Shown here: in pieces, positions 1-8,411 of the stretch
Layout: every line of letters begins with the position of its first letter
Position numbering within the stretch: the stretch's first letter is position 1
Origin: DASWIG01 sp965371445
Lineage (GTDB): Bacteria; Acidobacteriota; Thermoanaerobaculia; Multivoradales; J023
Assembly (NCBI GenBank): GCA_965371445.1
Contig: CBDUYN010000032.1
Location: 4,360 to 68,359 of the forward strand
Direction: 5' to 3'
Length of the DNA: 64,000 nt
Position numbers and translations under genes: made by a program
The notes under the pieces: model-generated
Told to the model about the DNA's origin: nothing
The model's database searches: none
What the model saw: the letters and a program-made list of their open reading frames with translations, nothing else

Positions 1-128
1 ATACGGCCGCCGATCTCACACCGGATTTGGCCAAAGGGCCAAGAACGGCCTTCCCACCGAGGACGAGAGGCTCCAGCGCGCTCGGTGATCCGGCAGGGCG
101 CACCGCCGCCGGGTGCTATCCTCAGGCG

Positions 129-203
129 ATGAGCCAACACGCCCATCAGCCCATGTCCGTCGACGAGCTCTTTGAAGGAGAGAGCGCCATCGAGCGTCCG
201 TGA
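129..203 (+). CDS. possible 24-codon leader ORF upstream of the sulfatase-like gene
   Basis: A short frame starting ATG-AGC-CAA and ending TGA at 201-203. The stop overlaps the GTG of the next gene as GTGA, the arrangement used for translational coupling. A TATCCT sequence at 117-122 could be a -10 box; transcription would then begin at about the ATG, giving a leaderless message. The frame stays open upstream to the window edge, so this could also be the tail of a longer gene. No function is recognisable. Confidence 0.3.
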   Translation: MSQHAHQPMSVDELFEGESAIERP

Positions 204-2281
204 ACGCCACCATGGGCCGGATTCGCCTCACCGCGGCTTGCGTCGTCCTCGCCCTCGCGGCCGGCCTCGCCGTGGCCGAAGAGGGCCGGAGGAACGTCGT
301 CCTGGTCACCCTCGACACGACGCGCGCCGATCACCTCGGCGCCTGGGGCCGCGAGAGCGCCCGGACGCCCCATCTCGACGCTCTCGCCGAGCGCGGCGTC
401 CGCTTCGCGCGCTGCGACACGGCGGTGCCGATCACCCTGCCGAGCCACTCGACGATCCTGACGGGCCTTTATCCGCCGCGCCACGGTGTACGCGACAACG
501 CGACCTTCGTCCTCGGCGAGGGCTACGAGACGGTGGCTGAGAGGCTCTCCGCCGCGGGCTACGACACCGCCGCGGTGATCTCGGCGATGGTGCTCGCCCG
601 ACGCTACGGTACGGCCCAGGGGTTCCGCGTCTACGACGACGACCTGGGCGGGGAAGGCAGCGAGAGCGCGCTCGAGCGCCGCGCCGGGGAGACCACCCGG
701 CGTGCCGTCGAGCTCGTGGGAAAGCTCAAGCCGCCGTTTTTTCTCTGGGTCCACTACTTCGACCCCCACGAGCCCTACGACCCGCCGCCGCCCTGGCGGG
801 AGGGCGCCGGGACGAGCCAGGAACGGCTCTACGACGGCGAGATCGCCTACATGGACGACGAGATCGGCAAGCTCCTTCGGGCGCTGCCCGAGGCCACGAA
901 CGTGGTGGTCGCGGGCGACCACGGCGAGATGCTCGGCGACCACGGCGAGCCGGGACACGGCCTGCTGCTCAACCAGGGCGCCCGCCGGGTGCCGCTGGTG
1001 CTCGCCGGTCCGGGGATCCCGTCCGGACGGACGGTCGACTGCGTCGTGCGGACCGCCGACGTCGCGCCGACGCTTCTCAAGCTGGCGGGTCTTACTCCAC
1101 CGTCGCGGCTCGACGGCAAGAGCCTCCTGCCGCTCGTGGCCGGAGCCGAGTGCTCGCGGACGAGCTACGGCGAGTCGTTCCTGCCGTTCTACGCCTACCG
1201 CTGGTATCCGCTGCGCTCGTTCTCGGACGGGCGCTGGCTCTACGTCCACGGTCCGCGGCCGGGGCTTTTTGACCTGGCGGCCGACCCGCGCGAGGAGAAA
1301 GACCTGGGAACGCAACGTCCGGAGGTCCTCAGGCGGCTACGGCGGGAGCTCCGGGAGGCGATGTCCCAGATGGGCGAAGAGCTCGAAGGCGAAGCGGTGA
1401 CGGGCAGAGCGCTCGCCGCCGAGGAGATGGCGCAGCTGCGCAGCCTCGGCTACCTTGGCGCCGGCGTCGCCGGCGACGCCGGGGTGAGCGCCGAGCGGCC
1501 CGATCCGCGCGACATGGTCGAAGTTGCACAAGAAGTCCACCGGGCCGGACGCCTGCTCGAGGAAGGGCGCTGCGACGAGGCGCTGCCGATGCTCGTCGAG
1601 GTGGCGCGCCGCGACCCCCGGAGCTTTCCGGCCGCCAACCTGGCGGGTCTTTGCCTGCGCGCCCAAGGGAGGCCGGAGTCGGCGCTGAACGCCTTCCGCC
1701 GGGCCTCGTCGCTCAACCCCCGGGCGGTGGAGCCGCTGGTCAACGCCGCCGCCTGCCTCCTCCAGCTGGGACGTCACGGCGAAGCGGAGGAGCTCTACAA
1801 AGCCGTGATGGAGCTCGATCCGACGGCTCCCGGGGCGGCGTCGAACCTGGCGGTGCTGCGACGCCAGCAAGGCGACACGGAGGGCGCGGTCCGAGTCCTG
1901 GAGCGGGCCTTCGCGGCCGGCAGCCGTCACCCGGGCCTTTACCTGGAGCGCGGCGTCCTGAAGGCCCAGGGCGCCGACCTCGAGGGGGCGCTCGCCGACT
2001 TCGACGAGGCGGCGCGGCGCGCCCCGACGAACCCGTCGGCGTTGGACAACGCCGCCAAGGCGGCGCTGCTGCTCGAGCGTCCGCGCGAGGCCGCGGCGCG
2101 CTACGAGCGCCTGGCGGAGCTCGTGCCCGGGAACGCCGATCTGTGGACGATGCTCGGGCGCCTCTACCTCGAGCGCCTGGGCGATCGCGCCGCCGCCGAG
2201 CGGTGCCTGCGCCGGGCGCTCGCGCTGGAGAAAGACCCGGCGAAGCGTGCCCGGCTTGAGGCCGTGCTCGGCGGCGGATGA
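200..2281 (+). CDS. sulfatase/alkaline-phosphatase-superfamily protein with C-terminal TPR repeats
   Basis: 693 aa with a signal peptide (about residues 1-26), so exported. Residues about 30-420 form a sulfatase-type hydrolase fold: the metal-binding strand VLVTLDTTRADHLG near the start and VVVAGDHGEMLGDHGE in the middle. The nucleophile loop reads TLPSHSTILTGLYP (T79), with Thr where sulfatases carry the Cys or Ser converted to formylglycine. Residues about 435-690 are TPR-like helical repeats, suggesting partner binding. The GTG start overlaps the stop of a short upstream frame (GTGA); ATG at 212 is the alternative and keeps the same signal peptide. The substrate is unknown. Without formylglycine it may be a Thr-nucleophile phospho- or phosphoethanolamine-type enzyme rather than a sulfatase. 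Confidence 0.85.
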   Translation: MNATMGRIRLTAACVVLALAAGLAVAEEGRRNVVLVTLDTTRADHLGAWGRESARTPHLDALAERGVRFARCDTAVPITLPSHSTILTGLYPPRHGVRDNATFVLGEGYETVAERLSAAGYDTAAVISAMVLARRYGTAQGFRVYDDDLGGEGSESALERRAGETTRRAVELVGKLKPPFFLWVHYFDPHEPYDPPPPWREGAGTSQERLYDGEIAYMDDEIGKLLRALPEATNVVVAGDHGEMLGDHGEPGHGLLLNQGARRVPLVLAGPGIPSGRTVDCVVRTADVAPTLLKLAGLTPPSRLDGKSLLPLVAGAECSRTSYGESFLPFYAYRWYPLRSFSDGRWLYVHGPRPGLFDLAADPREEKDLGTQRPEVLRRLRRELREAMSQMGEELEGEAVTGRALAAEEMAQLRSLGYLGAGVAGDAGVSAERPDPRDMVEVAQEVHRAGRLLEEGRCDEALPMLVEVARRDPRSFPAANLAGLCLRAQGRPESALNAFRRASSLNPRAVEPLVNAAACLLQLGRHGEAEELYKAVMELDPTAPGAASNLAVLRRQQGDTEGAVRVLERAFAAGSRHPGLYLERGVLKAQGADLEGALADFDEAARRAPTNPSALDNAAKAALLLERPREAAARYERLAELVPGNADLWTMLGRLYLERLGDRAAAERCLRRALALEKDPAKRARLEAVLGGG

Positions 2282-2377
2282 GCGTACGTGCCGCCTGCGC
2301 CAGGTCGAGCCAAACCCACGGTAGGATAGAGCGCGTCCCCGAGACGACGTCCGGAGCCCGGGAAAGAAGGAGGCAAG

Positions 2378-3394
2378 ATGACGACGACCAACGTCCAGAT
2401 ACGCCTGGCGGCGCGGCCCCAGGGCCTGCCAAAAGCGAGCGACTTTGAGGTCGTAGAAGAAAAAGTCCGTCCTCCCCGCGAGGGCGAGGTGCTGGTGGAG
2501 AACCTCTACCTCTCGCTCGATCCGGCGATCCGCGGCTGGATGAACGAGGGCCGCTCCTACGTGCCGCCGATCAAGATCGGCCAGGTCATGAGGGGCTACG
2601 TGGCCGGCCGGGTGGTGGAGTCGAGCCATGAGGCCTACGCGCCCGGCGACCGAGTGACGGGTGTGCTCGGCTGGCAGGGCTACGCCACGGTCCAGGCGAA
2701 GCACCTCGTACCCATCCCCGCCGAGGTCCCCACGACCCTTGCCATGGGTCCGCTGGGCATGACGGGAATGACCGCCTACTTCGGCCTGCTCGACGTCGGG
2801 CGTCCCCGGGAGGGGGAGGGCGTCCTCGTCTCGGGCGCCGCCGGCGCGGTGGGCTCTCTCGTCGGGCAGATCGCCCTCTTGAAGGGCTGCCGCGTGGTGG
2901 GGCTCGCCGGGAGCGACGAGAAGTGCCGCTGGATCCGCGACGATCTGGGCTTTCATCACGCGATCAACTACAAGACCAGTAGCGACCTGCGCGACGCGCT
3001 GGGGGCCGCGTTCGACGGTGCCGGTGTCGACGTCTACTTCGACAACGTCGGCGGCGAGATCCTCGACCTGGCGCTCGCCTACCTCAACCGGCGCGGCCGG
3101 GTGGTGATCTGCGGGGCCGTCTCGCAGTACAACGCGACCGAGCGGGCCCCGGGCCCGGCCAACTACCTCTCGCTCTTGATCAACCGCGCGCGCATGGAGG
3201 GCTTCATCGTGACCGACTACGCCGAATGCTACGCCGAGGCCTATGCCGAGCTCAGCGGCTGGATCCGCGACGGCCGCATCCAGTGGCGCGAAGACGTCGT
3301 CGACGGCCTCGTGAACGCTCCCGCGGCGCTTCTACGCCTCTTCGACGGCAGCAACACGGGCAAGCTCCTGGTGCGGATCCGGCCGGAGGACTAA
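2378..3394 (+). CDS. NADP-dependent MDR-family oxidoreductase (CurA/leukotriene B4 dehydrogenase-like)
   Basis: 338 aa, the usual length for zinc-independent medium-chain reductases that reduce double bonds of alpha,beta-unsaturated ketones and aldehydes with NADPH. The N-terminal catalytic fold carries ENLYLSLDPAIRGWMNE, typical of the CurA/PTGR group. The Rossmann segment has SGAAGAVGSLVGQIALLKG, followed by VYFDNVGGEILDLAL. A strong Shine-Dalgarno (AAGGAGG at about 2367-2373) fixes the ATG. TAGGAT at 2322-2327 is a possible -10. The protein is cytoplasmic and probably has a detoxification or redox role. The downstream kinase begins 5 nt after its stop, so the two may share a transcript. 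Confidence 0.88.
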   Translation: MTTTNVQIRLAARPQGLPKASDFEVVEEKVRPPREGEVLVENLYLSLDPAIRGWMNEGRSYVPPIKIGQVMRGYVAGRVVESSHEAYAPGDRVTGVLGWQGYATVQAKHLVPIPAEVPTTLAMGPLGMTGMTAYFGLLDVGRPREGEGVLVSGAAGAVGSLVGQIALLKGCRVVGLAGSDEKCRWIRDDLGFHHAINYKTSSDLRDALGAAFDGAGVDVYFDNVGGEILDLALAYLNRRGRVVICGAVSQYNATERAPGPANYLSLLINRARMEGFIVTDYAECYAEAYAELSGWIRDGRIQWREDVVDGLVNAPAALLRLFDGSNTGKLLVRIRPED

Positions 3395-3399
3395 GCGTC

Positions 3400-5430
3400 A
3401 TGCAGCCGTTGCGCGACCTTTGGAGCCGTATTCGCTGGTCCGGGTGGTTCGTAGCCCTTCCCGAGGCGTTGCAGGAGCCGCCGGGCCTTTATCTCTTGGC
3501 CGGCCTTGCCGTCGTCCTCGTCTTCGGCTTGCTCTACGGCCTCGGGCGGCTTTTGGCGCGACTTTTTCGGGGCGGCCCCGACGCTCAATACCGGCAAGAC
3601 CTCGAACGCGAGATCCGTCAGCTCCGGCGTGACGGCGACTTCGTCGCCGTGGGACAGCGCTACGAGACCCTGGACAAGCCCAGGTTGGCGCTTGCCGCTT
3701 ACCGGGAGGGCGGTTGCTGGGAGGAATACGTAAGCCTGCTGGTACGCCGTGGGGACCGCCGCCGCGCCAAACAGGCGGCCCGGGATGGGGAAGCCTGGCA
3801 GCTCTACGGCATGCTCTGTCACGAGGACGAGGAGTACCTCGAAGCCGGAGAGGCTTTTGAGCGCGCCGGCAAGCTCTACGACGCCGCTCGCAGCTTCGAG
3901 GCGGGCGGCGAGGCGTTGCGCGCGGCGCGCGGCTACACCGCGGCCGGACTGGAGGCAAACGCGGCGCGGCTCCTCCTCGACAAGGAAGGCCGCGAGGTGG
4001 CCGAAACGCTCGACGCGGCACTGCGCTCCTCGCTCCAGCAGGCCCGCGGCGACGCCATGAGCCCGGAGATGGCCACGGCGGTCCGGCGCGCGGCGCAGCT
4101 CTGGGTCGCCGAGGGCCAGGCCGAGCGCGCCTACTCCCTGGCGGTGGCCAGCGAACAGTGGAAGCTCGCGGCTCCCGTGGCCCGCGACTACCTCGAGGCG
4201 ACCACCGAGCGGGCCGAGGTCTGCCTGCGCGCCGGGGAACGGCTGGCGGCGGCCGAGATCTTCAAGAAGCTCGGCGACCGGCAACAGGAGGCGCTGTGCC
4301 GGGCCGAGCACCACCAGGAGCGCGAAGAGCCGGCCGAGGCGGCCGAGTGGTTCGAGAAAGCCGAAGCCTGGTCGCTCGCCGCCGCCGAGTGGGCCGCCTG
4401 CGGCGAGGATTTGCGTGCCGCCGAGCTCTTGGCCCGCGCCGAGGAGTTCGGCGAGGCGGCCAAGCTCTACGAGGCCGCCGGCGAGCCGGCGAAGGTGCGG
4501 GCGATGCAGGCCGCCGCACAGGCGCGCGACCCGAAGACCGCCCTCGAGCAGCACGACGAGACCCGGCAGATGCGTCGCCAGGCTCCACCAGCCGCTGCCG
4601 CGGAACCGGCGTCGGTGCCACGGGCTATCGGCACGCCGCAGACCAACGACCGCTACATCCTCCAGGAGGAAATCGGGCGCGGTGGCATGGGGGTCGTCTA
4701 CCTGGCTCACGACGCCGTCTTGAAGCGCCAGGTGGCCTACAAGATCCTCTCGGCCGACGTCACGGGGATCGTCAGCGAGGCGGCGGCGCTCCTCGAGGAG
4801 GCGCGGGCCGCCGCCCGCCTCTCCCATCCGAACATCGTCCAGGTCTACGACGCCGGGCAGACCCAGAGTGGCTTTTTCGTCGTCATGGAGCTCGTCGAAG
4901 GCGAGAACTTCGCCGCTCTGCTCAAGCGGCATCGTCCCTCGATCGAGGGGACGATCACCGTCGGCCGGCAGGTGTGCTCGGCCCTGGAGCACGCCCATTC
5001 GCGGCGCATCATCCACCGCGACTTGAAGCCTTCCAATCTCATCTGGACCGCCGAGAAGCAGGTCAAGCTCGCCGACTTCGGCCTGGCACGAGCTTTTGAG
5101 GACTCGGTGGGCAAGGTCATGACCCGCCCCGCCGGGACGCCCTACTACATGTCGCCCGAACAGATCCGTGGTGCCGCTGTCGGTCCACAGGCCGACCTTT
5201 ACTCACTCGGCTGTGTGCTTTTCGAGCTCCTCTGCCAGAAAGCGCCTTTCGTTGGAGGAAGCTCGATCTACCATCACCTCAACAGCCCGCCCGAAGATCC
5301 GCGCCAGAGCCGGGAGGGGATTCCCCCGGAGCTCGCCGCGATCATCCTTCAGTGTCTCGAAAAGGACCCGGAGAAGCGTCCGGCCTCCGCCGCCGAGGTG
5401 GGGCGCAGGCTGGCGGCTTTGGGCGGCTGA
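3400..5430 (+). CDS. membrane-anchored protein with TPR-like repeats and C-terminal Ser/Thr protein kinase
   Basis: 676 aa from the ATG at 3400, chosen because GGAGG lies 9 nt upstream; the frame is open further 5' inside the preceding gene. One membrane segment (about residues 28-50, PGLYLLAGLAVVLVFGLLYG) is followed by about 360 residues of alanine-rich helical repeats of TPR/SNAP type (E-A-F-E-x-A-G-K-L-Y-like units). The kinase domain spans about 417-676: glycine loop GRGGMGVVYLA, lysine in VAYKIL (K448), catalytic HRDLKPSN (H539-D541), DFGLA and the SPEQ activation-loop end. The order is the reverse of the common kinase-then-TPR layout. Role: transmembrane Hanks-type signalling with an unknown ligand. 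Confidence 0.88.
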   Translation: MQPLRDLWSRIRWSGWFVALPEALQEPPGLYLLAGLAVVLVFGLLYGLGRLLARLFRGGPDAQYRQDLEREIRQLRRDGDFVAVGQRYETLDKPRLALAAYREGGCWEEYVSLLVRRGDRRRAKQAARDGEAWQLYGMLCHEDEEYLEAGEAFERAGKLYDAARSFEAGGEALRAARGYTAAGLEANAARLLLDKEGREVAETLDAALRSSLQQARGDAMSPEMATAVRRAAQLWVAEGQAERAYSLAVASEQWKLAAPVARDYLEATTERAEVCLRAGERLAAAEIFKKLGDRQQEALCRAEHHQEREEPAEAAEWFEKAEAWSLAAAEWAACGEDLRAAELLARAEEFGEAAKLYEAAGEPAKVRAMQAAAQARDPKTALEQHDETRQMRRQAPPAAAAEPASVPRAIGTPQTNDRYILQEEIGRGGMGVVYLAHDAVLKRQVAYKILSADVTGIVSEAAALLEEARAAARLSHPNIVQVYDAGQTQSGFFVVMELVEGENFAALLKRHRPSIEGTITVGRQVCSALEHAHSRRIIHRDLKPSNLIWTAEKQVKLADFGLARAFEDSVGKVMTRPAGTPYYMSPEQIRGAAVGPQADLYSLGCVLFELLCQKAPFVGGSSIYHHLNSPPEDPRQSREGIPPELAAIILQCLEKDPEKRPASAAEVGRRLAALGG

Positions 5431-5457
5431 AGCCGGTTTCCTGCGGAGACCGGAGGT

Positions 5458-5514
5458 GGGCGATCACAAGGATCGCCCCTACCCGGACGTAGGGGCGAAT
5501 CTTGTATTCGCCCC
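5458..5514. repeat. REP-like inverted hairpin pair between convergent genes
   Basis: Two perfect stem-loops: GGGCGATC-ACAAG-GATCGCCC (5458-5478) and GGGGCGAAT-CTTGT-ATTCGCCCC (5492-5514). The second is a diverged reverse complement of the first including its flanks (CCTAC versus GTAGG), so this is one element in an inverted pair, like a BIME. It lies between the convergent 3' ends at 5430 and 5522 and may stop transcription in both directions. The same two units recur at 51614-51662 in the opposite order. Confidence 0.85.
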
Positions 5515-5521
5515 CGGCGGC

Positions 5522-6862
5522 TCAACGGCGTCCCTGCTTGTCATGGCGGGTGCGTTCCGAGAACTGCTCGATCATCGAAAAAAGCGCCTCCGGCGTGATG
5601 CCGAGCTCCACCGCCGTCGGCTCGGCCTGCCAGCGGTGGGTCCTGAGCGCGGTCAGGAGCTCGATCTCGCTGACCTCCGCCGGCTCGCGTTCAACGACCG
5701 AGCCCTCGCTCGGCTCCTCGGGCCATTCCCATGTCCCGGAGCTCTCGGCCGTGCCTTCCAGCAAGGTCTCGACGTCGGAGCCGACGTCGACGTGGTCTTT
5801 CTCGTAGTGCTCCGTCGCCAGGTGCCGGGTCACGCCTTGGAGCTGGCGGACGTTGCGCGGCCACTCATAGGTGACCAGCCGGGCCATCAGGCGTACCGGG
5901 AACCAGGGCGGGGCATAGACTCCGGGGTTCTCGAGGCAGTGGAGGGCATCGAGCTTGGCGAGCTCCTGGTGCAGGAAGTGGAAGGTCAGCCGGGCCACGT
6001 CGTCGCGCCGCCGCTCGAGGGGGGGGATGTCGACGACGTCCTGGGAGAGCTGCTCGAGAAGGGGTCCCGCGGACCCGTCGAGGCTCCGCCGGCCGGCGTC
6101 GCTCGTCGACGCCAGGAGGCGGACCCCCGTCCCCTGGGCTTCGGCGTTCGCGATGGCCACGAGCAGCTCCTTCTGGAGGTCCAACGGGGTCTTCTCAGCG
6201 GCGTCGAGCACGAGTGTTCCGCCCGAGGCCTGGGCCACCAGCTCTCCCGCCGGCGCGATCGACGCGGGCTCCACCATCTTCACCGTGAGGTACGGCAGAT
6301 CCTGGCGCTCGCCGGCAGCGTGGATGGCTCGCGCCACGGCTTTTTTTCCGCTCCCGGTCGCGCCCCGCAGGAGCGCCGGCTGGCTCGTCGACGCCAGACG
6401 CTTCACCTCGCGCCGGACCGCTTCGATCCGTGGGCTCTCCCCCACCAGGCCGAAGCTCGGGAGCCGTTCCTCGTGCCGAGCGTCGAGGTTGTGGAGCAGA
6501 ATCGCCAGCCGCTCCGAAAGCAAGAGCACCACACCCCGCTCCATTTCGACGCTCAGAAACACCCGATCCTCCGGGATCCAGTCTTCGTTGGCCACCACCC
6601 GGGTCCCCGACTCGCTGCAGTCGACGCGGATGCCGCCGAAGCGGGCGGCCGTGAAGCGGATCGGACGCCGGCTGACGTAGGGGTCCTCGAGCGGCCTCGC
6701 CTCGCCGGGCGTGGGATGGGCGAACCCGAGCACCTGGCGCGCCAGGAGAGCCTCCCCCTCCTTCTCAGGCTCGCCCCAAAGAACGGCTCTCTCCCCCACC
6801 CTCTGGGCGTCCGGATGCGAGAGGATCGTCAGACAGGGTATTTTGGGCTCGACCGGCTGCAT
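5522..6862 (-). CDS. FHA-like domain + sigma-54-type AAA ATPase + Fis-like HTH, lacking the GAFTGA loop
   Basis: 446 aa from the ATG at 6862; the frame extends 24 codons further upstream with no good start signal. Residues about 1-120 resemble the FHA-like N-terminus of sigma-54 regulators (EDPYVSRRPIRFT). The AAA domain has Walker A GATGSGKKAVARAIH and Walker B-like GGTLVLDAAE, followed by PPLERRRDDV and WPRNVRQLQGV, typical of NtrC-family enhancer-binding proteins. The stretch that should hold the sigma-54 contact loop GAFTGA is shortened and the loop is absent. The C-terminus (EIELLTALRTHRW...TAVELGI) resembles a Fis-type helix-turn-helix. It is therefore probably a regulator that does not activate sigma-54. 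It is transcribed away from the receiver-kinase operon. Confidence 0.75.
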   Translation of the reverse strand: MQPVEPKIPCLTILSHPDAQRVGERAVLWGEPEKEGEALLARQVLGFAHPTPGEARPLEDPYVSRRPIRFTAARFGGIRVDCSESGTRVVANEDWIPEDRVFLSVEMERGVVLLLSERLAILLHNLDARHEERLPSFGLVGESPRIEAVRREVKRLASTSQPALLRGATGSGKKAVARAIHAAGERQDLPYLTVKMVEPASIAPAGELVAQASGGTLVLDAAEKTPLDLQKELLVAIANAEAQGTGVRLLASTSDAGRRSLDGSAGPLLEQLSQDVVDIPPLERRRDDVARLTFHFLHQELAKLDALHCLENPGVYAPPWFPVRLMARLVTYEWPRNVRQLQGVTRHLATEHYEKDHVDVGSDVETLLEGTAESSGTWEWPEEPSEGSVVEREPAEVSEIELLTALRTHRWQAEPTAVELGITPEALFSMIEQFSERTRHDKQGRR

Positions 6863-6898
6863 TCCATGATGTGGAGTCGGTTTGGCGGCACGGGACCC

Positions 6899-6915
6899 CT
6901 CTCCCGGAGGGAGAG
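6899..6915. repeat. perfect inverted repeat in the divergent intergenic region
   Basis: CTCTCCC-GGA-GGGAGAG, a 7-bp stem with a 3-nt loop, in the 263-nt gap between the FHA-AAA gene (minus) and the receiver-kinase gene (plus). It could be an operator or a small REP-type hairpin. No T-tract follows. The rest of the gap holds a TAGAAT possible -10 at 7086-7091 and nothing else recognisable. Confidence 0.6.
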
Positions 6916-7125
6916 AGTTCGTCCCGAATCGCAAATCAGTCTAGCGAAGGCCCGATACCGGGGCAAGCAGACGGGTGCCGATTTTGCCCTATAGACTTAT
7001 GCCGACATGCGTATAGGATTTCGCCCGGCAGGCCCGCCGCAGGGCGACGACGGGATGGGGGCATCCGTTTCTTCCGCGTTTGGGCTAGAATGTGCGCTCC
7101 AGGCAACGGTTGCGGAAAATCCACC

Positions 7126-8394
7126 TTGGCAAAGATTCTGGTCTCTGACGACGATCCCCAGGTCCTGCGCCTCGTCAGCCTGTGCCTCGAGCATGCCGGT
7201 CACCAGGTGGTCTCGACCGCCGACCCGTGCGAGGTGGCGGAGCTGGCGGCCCGGGAATCGTTCCACGCCGTCATCCTCGACGTGATGATGTCGCCGATTT
7301 CAGGCTTCGACGTCCTGAGCGAGCTGCGCGCCAACCCGGCGACGGCCTCGGTACCGGTCCTTTTCCTGTCGGGCCGCTCCGGGGGTGAGGACCGGGTCCG
7401 GGGGCTGAAAGAAGGGGCGGACGACTACCTGGTGAAGCCCTTCGAGCCCGAGGAGCTCGAGCTGCGCGTCGAGCGCCTGATCTCCTGGAGCGCCCGCGGC
7501 ACCGGGAAGCCGGGGAGCTCGCAAGGCACTCCCGGCGGACGCTACATGGGCCGTTACGAGGTCCGGGACGTGATCGGCGAGGGAACGATGGGGAGAGTCT
7601 ATGAGGGCTGGGACCCGCGTCTTCAACGCCGGGTGGCGCTCAAGACGATTCGCCTCGACTCGATCATCACCGAGCGGCAGCGCCACGACATGCTGGAGCG
7701 CCTACGCAACGAGGCCGTCACCGTGGCCCGCTTCAACCACCCCAACATCGTCGCCGTCTACGACATGGGCGACGCCGACGAGACGGCCTTCATGGCGATG
7801 GAGTACGTCGACGGCGTAAGCCTCTCCCACTACCTGAAGAAGGTGGGCTCGCTCGGGGTGGAGCGGTGGGTGCCGCTCGCGCTCGGCATGGTGCGGGGCC
7901 TCGCGGCGGCCCACGAGGGGATGGTCATCCACCGCGACGTGAAGCCGGGCAACGTGCTCTTGGGCCGCGACGGCGGCATCAAGATGACCGACTTCGGGGT
8001 CGCCCACATCGTCTCCAAGGTCTCCGACCCGGCGAAACAGCTCTACGGCACCCCGGGCTACGTACCTCCCGAGGTGCTACGCCAGGAGCCCTACACCCAG
8101 GCGGGGGACCTCTTCGGGCTCGGGGGCACGATCTTTCAGGCCGCGGCGGGTGTGCATCCGCTTGTCGGAGCGAACCTCCGGGTGACGATCCAGCGGACCC
8201 TGGAAGGAGAGGTTCGCTCCCTCGCCGAGCTCAAGCCCGAATTCCCGGAAGAGATCGTCGCCCTGGTGACGGCGCTGCTCGCGATGGACCCCGACGAGCG
8301 TCCGCCGGCGGCGGTGGCAGTGAAGGTGCTGGAGAGCGTCGCGGCAGCGGGGGACATGACCTGGACGTTTCCCGACCTGCCGGACGACGGTTAG
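7126..8394 (+). CDS. response regulator receiver domain fused to a Ser/Thr protein kinase
   Basis: 422 aa from a TTG at 7126. This start is preferred because the possible -10 TAGAAT (7086-7091) would leave the in-frame ATG at 7090 inside the promoter. The receiver domain (1-122) has acidic D8-D10, phosphoacceptor D52 (VILDVMM) and K104 (LVKPF). After a Gly/Ser-rich linker the Hanks kinase begins at Y144: GEGTMGRVYEG, ALKTIR (K173), HRDVKPGN (269-276), DFGVA and YGTPGYVPPE. It probably converts histidine-kinase phosphorelay into Ser/Thr phosphorylation in the cytoplasm. It heads an operon with an ABC permease and ATPase, so it may modulate that exporter. Confidence 0.85.
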   Translation: MAKILVSDDDPQVLRLVSLCLEHAGHQVVSTADPCEVAELAARESFHAVILDVMMSPISGFDVLSELRANPATASVPVLFLSGRSGGEDRVRGLKEGADDYLVKPFEPEELELRVERLISWSARGTGKPGSSQGTPGGRYMGRYEVRDVIGEGTMGRVYEGWDPRLQRRVALKTIRLDSIITERQRHDMLERLRNEAVTVARFNHPNIVAVYDMGDADETAFMAMEYVDGVSLSHYLKKVGSLGVERWVPLALGMVRGLAAAHEGMVIHRDVKPGNVLLGRDGGIKMTDFGVAHIVSKVSDPAKQLYGTPGYVPPEVLRQEPYTQAGDLFGLGGTIFQAAAGVHPLVGANLRVTIQRTLEGEVRSLAELKPEFPEEIVALVTALLAMDPDERPPAAVAVKVLESVAAAGDMTWTFPDLPDDG

Positions 8395-8411
8395 CCGGAA
8401 AGGGCGACGCC

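Noticed and set aside
146..1315. Long minus-strand frame opposite the sulfatase gene
   Set aside because: Shadow frame from GC-rich codon bias; no start signal, domain or signal peptide. Similar long antisense frames opposite other genes were dropped for the same reason.
7090..7137. Walker-A-like string GNGCGKST in the possible N-terminal extension of the receiver-kinase protein
   Set aside because: It exists only if the ATG at 7090 is used, no ATPase follows, and the extension lies over the likely promoter. Treated as chance.
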